A stretch of DNA of 55,858 nucleotides from a bacterium. Lineage in GTDB: Bacteria; Armatimonadota; Abditibacteriia; Abditibacteriales; Abditibacteriaceae. The notes under the pieces are model-generated. The model was not told the DNA's origin and made no database searches. It saw only the letters and a program-made list of their open reading frames with translations. The position numbers and the translations under genes were made by a program. This document shows, piece after piece, positions 25,942 through 33,992 of this stretch. How positions within the stretch are numbered: position 1 is the stretch's first letter; every line of letters begins with the position of its first letter. Location: contig SDZD01000042.1 in NCBI GenBank assembly GCA_004172935.1, positions 1 to 55,858 on the forward strand. Direction: 5' to 3'.

Positions 25942-27492
25942 ATGAAACATCGTCTCCGCCTCCCTCGCGCGCTCGCCTTCAAAATCTTTGGGGCGTTCTG
26001 GGTGGCGATGACATTAGCGGGCGTCTTCCTGCTGGCTCTGGAAACCAGCCGTACCGAGCGCCTCATTTTGCGGGCGAGGGCCATCAACCGAGACGCGGTG
26101 GCGTTTTACGCCGTCTCGTTGGCCAAAGACCACGAAGACCCTCAAACCTCGCAGTCGCGCGACTTTTTACAGGACTTACAAACGCGAACTGGCATTCGGG
26201 CGTGGCTGTTCGACGCCAAAGGAGTCGAAGTTTCGGGCTATGACCCATCGGGGCTGCGCTACATCAAATCGCAGGCTCCCAAATTCCAGCAGTTGCGCGA
26301 GCAGTCGGAAACCACCCCCGGTACCAGTTTTGAACCGCTGAACGGCTTCACACTGGCAGCGAACACGGCGATGGCTCCCAGTGGACGCCGCTACACCTTC
26401 GTTGGCGCGCTGCCGCAATCGCGATTCGGCCCCTGGAACGCGACTCCCGCCGTTCAGGCGCTGCGACTATTGGCGGTTCTGGTGACGGCGGGCGTGGTGA
26501 GCGGTATAGTAGCCCGCTATCTGACGCGCTCTATCGGAACTTTGCGCGCGACAACGCACCGTCTGGCACAGGGCGACTGGTCGGCGCGCGTGACTCCTTC
26601 TATCGAAGCGCAGCGCGACGAATTGGGCGACCTGGCGCGCGACTTCAATTTGATGGCGCAGTGCCTCGAAACCTCGATGAGCGAGCAAAGCCGCCTCATC
26701 ATCGCGCAGAAACGCCTTCTCGCCGATGTGGCCCACGAACTGCGCTCGCCACTGGCCCGCATCAGCGTCGCCCTCGAACTGGCACGCGACGCCCAGGAAA
26801 TCGACTCACCTCCCAGTGTCTCTCTGACTCCAGCCCATGATCGCATCGAGCGTGAGGTGGGGCGCCTGAGCGAACTTATTGCCCGTCTGCTGACGCTGTC
26901 GCGCTTGGAAAGCGGCGTGCAATCGCGCGACGATACTTCGGTCGATTTGCACCATCTTCTGGAAAGCGTGACAGCAGATGCCAACTACGAGGCCAGCCCC
27001 AATAAAAGCGTGACTTTGCAAGTGGCTCCCCGCCCCACTCCTAACGACGCCTATGTCGTACTGGGCACGCCCGACCTGTTGCGCTCGGCAGTCGAGAACG
27101 TGATTCGCAACGCTGTGCGCCACACGTCCGTATCGACCACAGTAGAGGTAATGCTTTCCGATGATAGCAAGGCCGAGTCGGAAGTGGCGCGTTGGCAGGA
27201 ATCAACCGAAAGTTGCTTTGTTTCGCCCGCGCCCATCACAAGTGATACAACGACTCAATTCGCCGTCATCACAGTGCGCGATCAGGGGCCGGGGTTGCCA
27301 GCAGATGAGTTGCGCGAAGTATTTCGGCCCTTTTACCGAGCCGGACAAGGTCGTACACCACGCGATGGCGGGGTGGGACTGGGGCTTTCCATTGTGCTAC
27401 GCGCGATTGAAATTCATGGAGGCCAGGTTCGGGTTTGCAACGCAGCCAATGGGGGACTTCAGGTGGAGTTGCGGTTGCCAACGGGTGCCTAA
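25942..27492 (+). CDS. CpxA-type membrane sensor histidine kinase
   Basis: 516 residues from ATG 25942, two bases after the regulator stop. The frame is open 75 bp further upstream inside the regulator gene. Membrane helices at about 12-33 and 172-195 enclose a periplasmic sensor domain (about 34-170). HAMP (195-248, TRSIGTLRATTHRLAQGDW) leads to HisKA with H265 in VAHELRSPLARI, then HATPase_c with VENVIRNAVRH, DQGPGLP and GVGLGLSIV, all intact. It is expected to phosphorylate the regulator encoded just before it. The architecture matches CpxA-like envelope-stress sensors. Confidence 0.94.
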   Translation: MKHRLRLPRALAFKIFGAFWVAMTLAGVFLLALETSRTERLILRARAINRDAVAFYAVSLAKDHEDPQTSQSRDFLQDLQTRTGIRAWLFDAKGVEVSGYDPSGLRYIKSQAPKFQQLREQSETTPGTSFEPLNGFTLAANTAMAPSGRRYTFVGALPQSRFGPWNATPAVQALRLLAVLVTAGVVSGIVARYLTRSIGTLRATTHRLAQGDWSARVTPSIEAQRDELGDLARDFNLMAQCLETSMSEQSRLIIAQKRLLADVAHELRSPLARISVALELARDAQEIDSPPSVSLTPAHDRIEREVGRLSELIARLLTLSRLESGVQSRDDTSVDLHHLLESVTADANYEASPNKSVTLQVAPRPTPNDAYVVLGTPDLLRSAVENVIRNAVRHTSVSTTVEVMLSDDSKAESEVARWQESTESCFVSPAPITSDTTTQFAVITVRDQGPGLPADELREVFRPFYRAGQGRTPRDGGVGLGLSIVLRAIEIHGGQVRVCNAANGGLQVELRLPTGA

Positions 27493-27576
27493 CCCCCAGT
27501 TTTCACTCGGTGGGCGCTCACCAGCGGCCTTGTATTGTTTGCGGGTAAGGCCTATATTTCCGCCTATATTCCACCG

Positions 27577-29757
27577 ATGATACGAATTTTACTGGCCGGT
27601 TTTGCGCTATCCGTGTTTGCTTGCAGTCCTGTTTGGGCAGCAAAACCCACTGCTGCGGAGTTGATTGATCCGCTGATTGGAGCTGAGGGGCGAGGTTCGA
27701 CGATGCCGGGGCCATGTTTGCCGCATAGTTCGGTTTATCCCAGCCCTGATAGCGACCAGGCAGTTCCCAGCGGCTATGTCTTCGAGCGCGGTATCGTTGG
27801 CTTTTCGCAGTTACACACTCAGGGGACGGGCGGCACTCCCTCTTATGGCAACCTGCTGGTATCGCCGCAGACGGGGTTGGAAATCGGCGAAAAGGAGCAT
27901 ATTTCTCCCAAAGCGAACGAGTCGTCTCAGGCGTTTCGCTATGCGGTCACTCTGGCTCGCTACAACATCAAATGCGAGATGGTGCCAGCCGCACACAGCG
28001 TACTTTATAAATTCACGTTTCCGGCGGCGACCGATTCACATATCGTACTCGATGTAGCTCGGAAGATAGGTAAGAGCAATGCGCTGGTGACTGGAGCGGT
28101 GAACCTCGCCCCTGACTCGGCAACGATGAGTGGTGGCGGGACTTATGAAGGCAACTGGGCGCCGGGACAGTACAAGTTGTACTTCACGGCGAATGTGAGC
28201 AAGAAGCCACAGAGTTTCGGCACTTGGACGGGAAAAACCAAGATTCCCAGTTCGACATCGGCGGCTATCAATAACACCGAGGGCGGAGCGTTCTTTGGCT
28301 TCCCTACCCGCGAGAACGAAGTTGTGTTTTTGAAAATTGGGGTGTCGTTCAAATCGCAGCAACAGTCGGCAAGCTTCCTTCAAGATGAGATACCGGATTG
28401 GAACTTCGATAAGTTGCAAAGCAAAGCCACCAAGGCTTGGAACGATGCCCTGAAACCAGTGACAGTAAACGGGGCCAGTCGGGAGGAAAGCGAGCGCTTT
28501 TACAGCGCGCTTTTTCATACTCTGGTTCAACCGCGCGACCGCACTGGCGAATTCTGGGATACGAACGAGCCGTTTTGGGACGACCAATATACCCTGTGGG
28601 ATAGCTGGCGCACCGTGTATCCGTTGCTGGCGCTGACGGATGCGAAAACGTTTGGAGGGGTAGTCAATTCGTTTATCGCCCGCCACAAGCACAACGGCTT
28701 TGTGCCCGAAACTGTTGTGGCCGGGGTCGAATACTCGGCGGGGCAAGGCGGAAACGAAGTCGATAACGTCATCACCGAGGCTTACTGGAACCAGATTCCC
28801 GGCATCGACTGGGAAGCGGCGCACGCAGTACAAGTCGATAACGCCGAGAAAGTGCGAACCGCCGATTATCGCGACAAAGGCTACACCAGCATCGAAGAAC
28901 CTAAGACGGGCTACTCGTGGCGCATGAAATCGGGAGCGGGAACATTGGAGTTCGCCTACAACGACTACTGTGTCGGGCAACTCGCGAAGGCGCTGGGTAA
29001 ACAGGCCGAGTTCGATAAGTACCAGAAGCGTTCACAGAGTTGGCTCAATGTGTGGAATGAGGGCTTGAAAGATGGCGAATTTTCGGGATTTATCAACGCC
29101 CGACACCGCGACGGCAGCTATTCGAACACGGCAGCGCGCGCGGGTTACAACGTCGATTTTTACGAAGGGACATGCTGGACGTACTCGTTTCGCCCCACTC
29201 ACGCACTCGATGAGATGGTGGCGAAAATGGGTGGGCGCGACATGTTCATCAAGCGACTCAACTACGCCTTCAAGAATAAGCTCGTCGACTTCACCAACGA
29301 ACCCTCTTTCCAAACGCCGTGGCTCTTCGCCGCTGTTAACCGCCCCTATCTCGCTTCTTATTGGGCCGAACAAGTGAGGGCGCTTTACAAGGGGCGTGCC
29401 CTACCCGGCGACGAAGACAACGGAACGATGAGTTCGCTGTACTGCTTCTTGAATATGGGTTTCTTCCCGTTCGCGGGGCAGGACATCTATTATTTGCACG
29501 GAGGACGATTGCCCGAAGTCCGCTTCCGTTTGCACAACGGTAAAACATTCAAAGTCGTCAACAAAAACGCGGGAGATGGGAATATCTACGTGCAGAGCGC
29601 CAGTCTCGACGGGAAGCCGCTAGAGAACGCTTTCATTCGACACGCCGACATCTTTCGCGGCGGCAATCTTGAGTTCGTGATGGGGCCAAGGCCGACTTCC
29701 TGGGGGTGCCACGGCGACTTCAACGCCGAAGTCGCGGCAGGTGAAATCGGGGGCTGA
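27577..29757 (+). CDS. Exported GH92 alpha-mannosidase
   Basis: 726 residues from ATG 27577, where a signal peptide begins (MIRILLAGFALSVFACSPVWA region). An upstream in-frame start at 27535 has no such feature. The N-terminal beta-sandwich has FSQLHTQGTGGTPSYGNLLV. The (alpha/alpha)6 barrel has DTNEPFWDDQYTLWDSW near 340 and GDEDNGTMSSLYCFLNMGFFP at 611 on, the GH92 catalytic loop with D612-D614 as metal/base candidates. The family removes alpha-linked mannose in a Ca-dependent inverting reaction, mostly from N-glycans or yeast mannan. A hairpin overlaps its stop codon. Confidence 0.95.
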   Translation: MIRILLAGFALSVFACSPVWAAKPTAAELIDPLIGAEGRGSTMPGPCLPHSSVYPSPDSDQAVPSGYVFERGIVGFSQLHTQGTGGTPSYGNLLVSPQTGLEIGEKEHISPKANESSQAFRYAVTLARYNIKCEMVPAAHSVLYKFTFPAATDSHIVLDVARKIGKSNALVTGAVNLAPDSATMSGGGTYEGNWAPGQYKLYFTANVSKKPQSFGTWTGKTKIPSSTSAAINNTEGGAFFGFPTRENEVVFLKIGVSFKSQQQSASFLQDEIPDWNFDKLQSKATKAWNDALKPVTVNGASREESERFYSALFHTLVQPRDRTGEFWDTNEPFWDDQYTLWDSWRTVYPLLALTDAKTFGGVVNSFIARHKHNGFVPETVVAGVEYSAGQGGNEVDNVITEAYWNQIPGIDWEAAHAVQVDNAEKVRTADYRDKGYTSIEEPKTGYSWRMKSGAGTLEFAYNDYCVGQLAKALGKQAEFDKYQKRSQSWLNVWNEGLKDGEFSGFINARHRDGSYSNTAARAGYNVDFYEGTCWTYSFRPTHALDEMVAKMGGRDMFIKRLNYAFKNKLVDFTNEPSFQTPWLFAAVNRPYLASYWAEQVRALYKGRALPGDEDNGTMSSLYCFLNMGFFPFAGQDIYYLHGGRLPEVRFRLHNGKTFKVVNKNAGDGNIYVQSASLDGKPLENAFIRHADIFRGGNLEFVMGPRPTSWGCHGDFNAEVAAGEIGG

Positions 29758-29773
29758 ACACGCTGTTCAGCCC
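29751..29773. terminator. Hairpin overlapping the GH92 stop, between convergent genes
   Basis: GGGCTGAACA, loop CGC, TGTTCAGCCC: a 10-bp perfect stem in which the TGA stop is part of the left arm. Only a weak T-run follows (ACCTTTAT). The facing kinase gene ends at 29786, so it may act on both strands. Confidence 0.6.
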
Positions 29774-29785
29774 ACCTTTATCGGC

Positions 29786-31450
29786 TTAGCATTTCGCTGA
29801 AAGCAGTGGCAATTCGAAGTAGAAGGTGGTGCCGATTTGCGGCCCAGTGACGAAGTTAATATCGCCACCGAGTTGCTCAAGAATGGCTTTGCAGATGCTT
29901 AAGCCCAGGCCCGTTCCGCCGCGTGGGCGAGTGGCCGAGGCATCGGCTTGCGCGAATTTTTGGAAGATGCGCGTCTGGAACTCTTCGGGAATGCCTTCGC
30001 CTTGATCGTGAACTTCGACGCGCGCCAGATTATCATGCTTTTTGAGAGTGACGACGACATCGCCGCCGTGAGGTGAGAATTTCGCGGCGTTCGATAACAA
30101 GTTGGCGAGTACCTGATTGAGTCGCGAGGCATCGCTATCGACCCAAAGTTCGCTTATGCCCGCTTCTTTGACGAAGGATTCGTCCAACACGAACGAGACG
30201 TTCAATGGCGCCCCGTAGCCAGCGTTGGCTTCGAGAGAATTGCGCACCAGTGGCACCAAATCCAGCGTTTCCAGTTCGAAATCGAGTCGGCCCGACTCGA
30301 TTTTTTGCAGGTCAAGAATATCGTTGATGAGCGCCAGTAAGCGCTTGGAGTTGCGCTGAGCGATTTCCAACATAGTCTGGGCGCGATTAGGAACTGCCCC
30401 CGTTACACCGCCGACGACAAGGCCGAGCGAGCCGTGAATACTGGTCAGCGGCGTCCTTAATTCGTGCGAGACGACGGAAACGAAATCGTCCTTGAGGCGC
30501 AGCGCTTCTTCCAACTTGAGGTGGTACTCTTCCAACTTCTGTTGGGAGCGCACGGTATCGCTAATATCCAACCCCAACCCCGCAACAAGGCGACGGTTGC
30601 CTCCGCCATGCTGCAAGGGGAATTTGTAGACCTGCCAATGGTGACAACTGCCATCAGCTTCTTGCCACGATTCGATGTTGCCCACAATTTCGCCCGCAAC
30701 TAGCGCATCCATATCCCTATCCCGCAAATGTTCCGCGACATTGGGCCACAGATCGGAATCGCGCTTGCCGATTATATCTTCAGATTCCAACTTAAAGCGC
30801 CTGAGAAATGGGCGATTGACATACACATAGCGCCCCTGTGCATCCTTGAGGAAAGCCACCACCGGGCTATAGTCCATGAATGCCTGAAAACGGCTCTCGC
30901 TTTCGCGCAACGCGGCTTCGGTTTGCACACGCACGGCCATCTGGTTCGCCAACTCCATCGATTGACGGCGCAGTTCCAACTGGGCCATTGCCTGTCGTGC
31001 CAGAGCGCGCAGAGCTTCCTTCTGGGCCTCGTTCAGTTCGCGGGGTTGTCGGTCAACAACGCATAGTGCTCCCAGCGCCTCGCCCGTGGGGGTAACGAGT
31101 GGAGCACCAGCGTAGAACTGGACATCCATATCACCAGTCACTGCCGGATTATCGCAGAATCTCTCATCTTTACTGGCATCGGGCACCAGCAAAAGCTTAT
31201 CGGGGGTAAGCAATGCATGGGCGCAGAAAGAAATGTCGCGCGGTGTCTCGCGAATTTCGAGTCCGTAGTTCGACTTGAACCACTGCCTATCTTTATCAAT
31301 CAGGGTGACAAAAGAAAGCGGAGTGCCGCAGATGTGCGAGGCCAAGATCGTGAGGTCATCAAAGGCCTGTTCGGGCGACGTATCCAGAATGTTGTATTCA
31401 TGTAGGATCGCCAAACGCTGTTTTTCGTTCTTCGGCAACGGAGCTTTCAT
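29786..31450 (-). CDS. Soluble GAF-PAS histidine kinase
   Basis: 554 residues, no membrane helix. A GAF domain (about 20-160, ILDTSPEQAFDDLTILASHI, FCAHALL) is followed by a PAS domain (about 185-300, FMDYSPVVAFLKDAQGRYVYVN). HisKA has H329 in VVSHELRTPLTSIHG. HATPase_c (430-550) has LANLLSNAAKFS, DQGEGIP and GGTGLGLSI. All catalytic boxes are intact. GAF domains of this N-terminal type occur in many hybrid and phytochrome-like kinases and bind small ligands, here unknown. No regulator gene is adjacent, so it is an orphan kinase. A palindrome lies 69 bp upstream. Confidence 0.94.
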   Translation of the reverse strand: MKAPLPKNEKQRLAILHEYNILDTSPEQAFDDLTILASHICGTPLSFVTLIDKDRQWFKSNYGLEIRETPRDISFCAHALLTPDKLLLVPDASKDERFCDNPAVTGDMDVQFYAGAPLVTPTGEALGALCVVDRQPRELNEAQKEALRALARQAMAQLELRRQSMELANQMAVRVQTEAALRESESRFQAFMDYSPVVAFLKDAQGRYVYVNRPFLRRFKLESEDIIGKRDSDLWPNVAEHLRDRDMDALVAGEIVGNIESWQEADGSCHHWQVYKFPLQHGGGNRRLVAGLGLDISDTVRSQQKLEEYHLKLEEALRLKDDFVSVVSHELRTPLTSIHGSLGLVVGGVTGAVPNRAQTMLEIAQRNSKRLLALINDILDLQKIESGRLDFELETLDLVPLVRNSLEANAGYGAPLNVSFVLDESFVKEAGISELWVDSDASRLNQVLANLLSNAAKFSPHGGDVVVTLKKHDNLARVEVHDQGEGIPEEFQTRIFQKFAQADASATRPRGGTGLGLSICKAILEQLGGDINFVTGPQIGTTFYFELPLLSAKC

Positions 31451-31518
31451 TTATACGAACGGATCGCCAATTCGCGATAGTAAGTCTATCCAATAATAAG
31501 GAAAAACCCGCAGGCATG

Positions 31519-31535
31519 TAAGGTAACCTACCTTA
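31519..31535. promoter_or_regulatory. Palindrome upstream of the GAF-PAS kinase
   Basis: TAAGGTA-ACC-TACCTTA, a perfect 7-3-7 inverted repeat 69 bp before the kinase start. It resembles an operator. The rest of 31451-31736 holds no credible gene. A 64-codon plus-strand frame at 31551 has no Shine-Dalgarno and no recognisable features. Confidence 0.4.
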
Positions 31536-31736
31536 TCAACACCTTGCAGATTGGCTTTTCTCAACAGTATCGATTATTATTTTTTCGACAGTTCTATCAC
31601 GCACCGTTTAAGCCAACTCTCAGGAAAAAACTACGATGTATTGATTGTGCCCGCCAGTTTTGCCATGCTGACGGGCCTTGAAGCGGCTTCACAACGAAAC
31701 CGGTATTGTTCAGTCAGCGCGCTTACGCAGAAGCGC

Positions 31737-32447
31737 TTACTTTAACTGACGGATAACGCGCAAACCGAGACGTGGCCGCCATTTCTCGCCCGATTCCTGG
31801 ATAGCACCTAACCCCGCCTGAACCTGTAAGTTCTTGCTCAGGCTGTGTTGCACCTGTGGCATCAACAGGGTCGAGCGTTTCTGGGCATCGCGGAAGTTGA
31901 TTTCGACACCGAGCGTCGTTGACTTGGAAACATCATAGAAGGTCGAGTGATTGAGCAACAAGGAGCGATCAGAAGGGCCGGAGAAAGCAACATCACCAAC
32001 GCCAACCATACTGAGCGTACTCCACTTTTTCGAATAACGCGCACCGAGAATATAGAGCAGCGAGCTTTCCCAGCGATTGAGTTCGCGACTATGGAGTCCC
32101 AGATACTGGATGCCATGAACGGCGCGTCCGCGCGCGAAAGTCCCTAGCGTGCCCTGAAGTCCGAGTTTGTAATCGGTCACATGACGCCCCTCAAGTGGCA
32201 ACTCTAACTCGACCGCCAGGCCGTCAGCAACAGCATATTCGATTTCTGGCGCCCATTCGAGCGGGCTATAGCCTTTGGTGTGGTTGCGCTGACCGAGCGT
32301 GTTAACTTCCAACTCGCCGCGTTTGGCCCCCAACGGGCGGACAAGGTCGAACACCATTGGCTCGGAGATTTTTGGAGCGTCAGCCGCGTGGGCGGACATG
32401 GGAATAGCGCTAACGCACGCCGTCAGAATGAGGAATGAGCGGATCAT
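31737..32447 (-). CDS. Exported outer-membrane-like beta-rich protein
   Basis: 236 residues from ATG 32447, where a signal peptide begins (MIRSFLILTACVSAIPMSAHA, about 1-21). The open frame extends 60 bp further upstream with no signal. The mature part alternates hydrophobic and polar residues in short strands (YAVADGLAVELELPLEG, SSLLYILGARYSKKWS, LQVQAGLGAIQ) and ends in a strand-like segment, LGLRVIRQLK. This resembles small outer-membrane barrels or phenol-degradation MetA-like proteins. The role is not assignable. A single-gene unit facing away from the 650-bp intergenic region. Confidence 0.7.
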   Translation of the reverse strand: MIRSFLILTACVSAIPMSAHAADAPKISEPMVFDLVRPLGAKRGELEVNTLGQRNHTKGYSPLEWAPEIEYAVADGLAVELELPLEGRHVTDYKLGLQGTLGTFARGRAVHGIQYLGLHSRELNRWESSLLYILGARYSKKWSTLSMVGVGDVAFSGPSDRSLLLNHSTFYDVSKSTTLGVEINFRDAQKRSTLLMPQVQHSLSKNLQVQAGLGAIQESGEKWRPRLGLRVIRQLK

Positions 32448-33097
32448 AGATGAATGGCCTGTCCTAGCTCGCGGGCCTATCGCCAACGGACAGGGCGGCG
32501 ATTTCATACCACGTCAAAAGCGCGATACCAATTGCGAGCGGCAGCAGATAACAGGTGGGTAGTCCCTGGCACCTCATTCTGCCAAGCCCATCTGGGCGGT
32601 GTCAACGTTTAAGCTGCGCCCAGAAGCACGCTCCTTAACACGTTTGTTATTATTCTGCAAGTAGTGAAATCCCCTTCACATAGCGTTAATAGGCCTATTC
32701 CCCTCATTTCACGGAAAGTTTTTCATCTTTGGCGTTGCCAGCCCTACAGGTGTCAATCTATACTGCGCCGTATAATCCTACCTCTGAGGTAGTTTTATGC
32801 ATTCATATTTACCTCAGAACTCAGAGAATCGAACACGAGAAGGCTCTATTTGCTCATGTTGCCTACCTTTGCTATGACCTGCGCCCATCCAACTCATCGT
32901 CTTTGCCCCTGCGCCGCGATGTGTTGTTGCGCGGTCGAATGAGTGGCATGTCGGGTATCACAGCCAACATCTAAGCCAGCCGTTTTAGCTTTTTGCCCAG
33001 GGTAAGCGCTTTCCACTTCGTTTCTGCTCTCGAAGTCCACAAGGCAGTAAATACCTCGGCCCAAACCATAGTAGCCAGCCCATAGAGCCTCATAATC
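32448..33097. other. 650-bp intergenic region before prepilin copy 2
   Basis: No credible gene. An 81-codon plus-strand frame at 32729-32974 lacks a Shine-Dalgarno and any family feature. The region carries a promoter-like stretch and nested inverted repeats at 32735-32817. The rest shows no clear structure apart from TAACA-CGTT-TGTTA near 32636. A long untranslated leader for the prepilin mRNA, or a small RNA, is possible. Confidence 0.5.
32735..32817 (+). promoter_or_regulatory. Promoter-like region with nested inverted repeats
   Basis: TTGCCA at 32735-32740 and TATACT at 32759-32764 are 18 bp apart. A consensus TATAAT follows at 32771-32776. Directly after it CTACCTC-T-GAGGTAG (32778-32792) is a perfect 7-1-7 palindrome, and CTGAGGTA (32784-32791) pairs again with TACCTCAG (32810-32817). 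The overlapping pairings could be an operator or a switchable leader hairpin. The prepilin gene starts at 33098, so the leader would be about 320 nt. Confidence 0.45.
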
Positions 33098-33910
33098 ATG
33101 AATACACCGACCGTTAACGCTCATCGTCTCCACAAGCGAGCTTTTACCCTGATAGAGCTTCTTGTTGTTATCGCTATCATCGCGATTTTAGCCGCCATTT
33201 TGTTCCCCGTTTTTTCCCGTGCCCGCGAAAACGCGCGCCGCACTTCCTGCTCAAGCAACCTCAGGCAGATCACACTGGGCCTCAAACAGTACACGCAGGA
33301 TTACGATGAGCGCTGGCCCATCGGCCCCAACGTGGTCAACACCGACTTCACAACCGGCTGGTCATACATCTTGCAGCCTTATATCAAGAGCTTGCAGGTC
33401 TACCAGTGCCCCAGCGATAAAACCGCGCCAACCGACGACCCAAGCCAGGTCGGTTATATCGACTACTGGTACAACGCCACTCTTAGCTGGAACGGAATCT
33501 ATGGCTCAGCCGGAACGCCCAACTACCGCACCAGCGTCAGCGAAGCGGCATTAGCCTACCCGTCTCTCACCATTCTTCTGGGCGAAGGTGACGACACCAC
33601 CTATTCCAAAAGTGCCTACCGCACCAACGGTTGCACCCTCGCGGGACAGGGCGATGGCGCAGCTCCCGCTTTCAGCGCTTGCGACACCACTACCTATTTT
33701 GTGAAAGGCAACGGCGTAGCCAACGGCCAAAAGAAGCACCTGGACGGGTTTAACCTCGCGTTCACCGATGGACACGTCAAATGGTACAGAGGCTTCGTAG
33801 AGGGCAACGGAACTGGCATTGCCAGCGGCGCGGTCTACAACGCACGCGCCGGATTCCAACGCTCAGGCCAAAGCCCAACATTCAACACAAGCAGCGAACT
33901 CGACCGTTAA
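33098..33910 (+). CDS. DUF1559 prepilin-like protein, copy 2
   Basis: 270 residues. Basic leader with prepilin cleavage between A15 and F16 in HKRAFTLIELL, the same hydrophobic helix and RARENARRTSCSSNLRQITLG segment as the paralogues, and a beta-rich body. A terminal H-X9-DG element follows (KKHLDGFNLAFTDGHVKW). Unlike copies 1 and 3 it lacks the TGTTTAA/GGGTATATTG promoter and instead follows a long leader. Synonymous sites in the shared N-terminal codons differ strongly from copy 1, so the duplication is old. 82 bp precede the sulfatase start. Confidence 0.93.
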   Translation: MNTPTVNAHRLHKRAFTLIELLVVIAIIAILAAILFPVFSRARENARRTSCSSNLRQITLGLKQYTQDYDERWPIGPNVVNTDFTTGWSYILQPYIKSLQVYQCPSDKTAPTDDPSQVGYIDYWYNATLSWNGIYGSAGTPNYRTSVSEAALAYPSLTILLGEGDDTTYSKSAYRTNGCTLAGQGDGAAPAFSACDTTTYFVKGNGVANGQKKHLDGFNLAFTDGHVKWYRGFVEGNGTGIASGAVYNARAGFQRSGQSPTFNTSSELDR

Positions 33911-33992
33911 GCGAAGGCTATCTCATGGTAAAAAAGGTATATTACTCGTGTTAGGCACACGTGCTGGGGCCTGTGCCCCAATTCGCTTTTCG

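Noticed and set aside
28585..28594. CAATATACCC, the complement of the shared promoter's GGGTATATTG
   Set aside because: It lies inside the GH92 coding region and the TTAAACA partner is absent at the required 14-bp spacing, so it is a chance match.
31551..31745. 64-codon plus-strand frame upstream of the GAF-PAS kinase
   Set aside because: No Shine-Dalgarno and no motif, and it overlaps the end of a better-supported minus-strand gene.
32634..32650. TAACA-CGTT-TGTTA inverted repeat as a third LacI-type operator
   Set aside because: The spacing between arms is 4 bp, not 2, and the outer bases differ from CTAACAnnTGTTAG.
32729..32974. 81-codon plus-strand frame in the 650-bp intergenic region
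   Set aside because: It overlaps the promoter and palindrome region, has no ribosome site, and its composition is not protein-like.
33962..33982. TGGGGC/GCCCCA hairpin between prepilin copy 2 and the sulfatase as a terminator
   Set aside because: Only a 6-bp stem and no T-run follows; it may be incidental.
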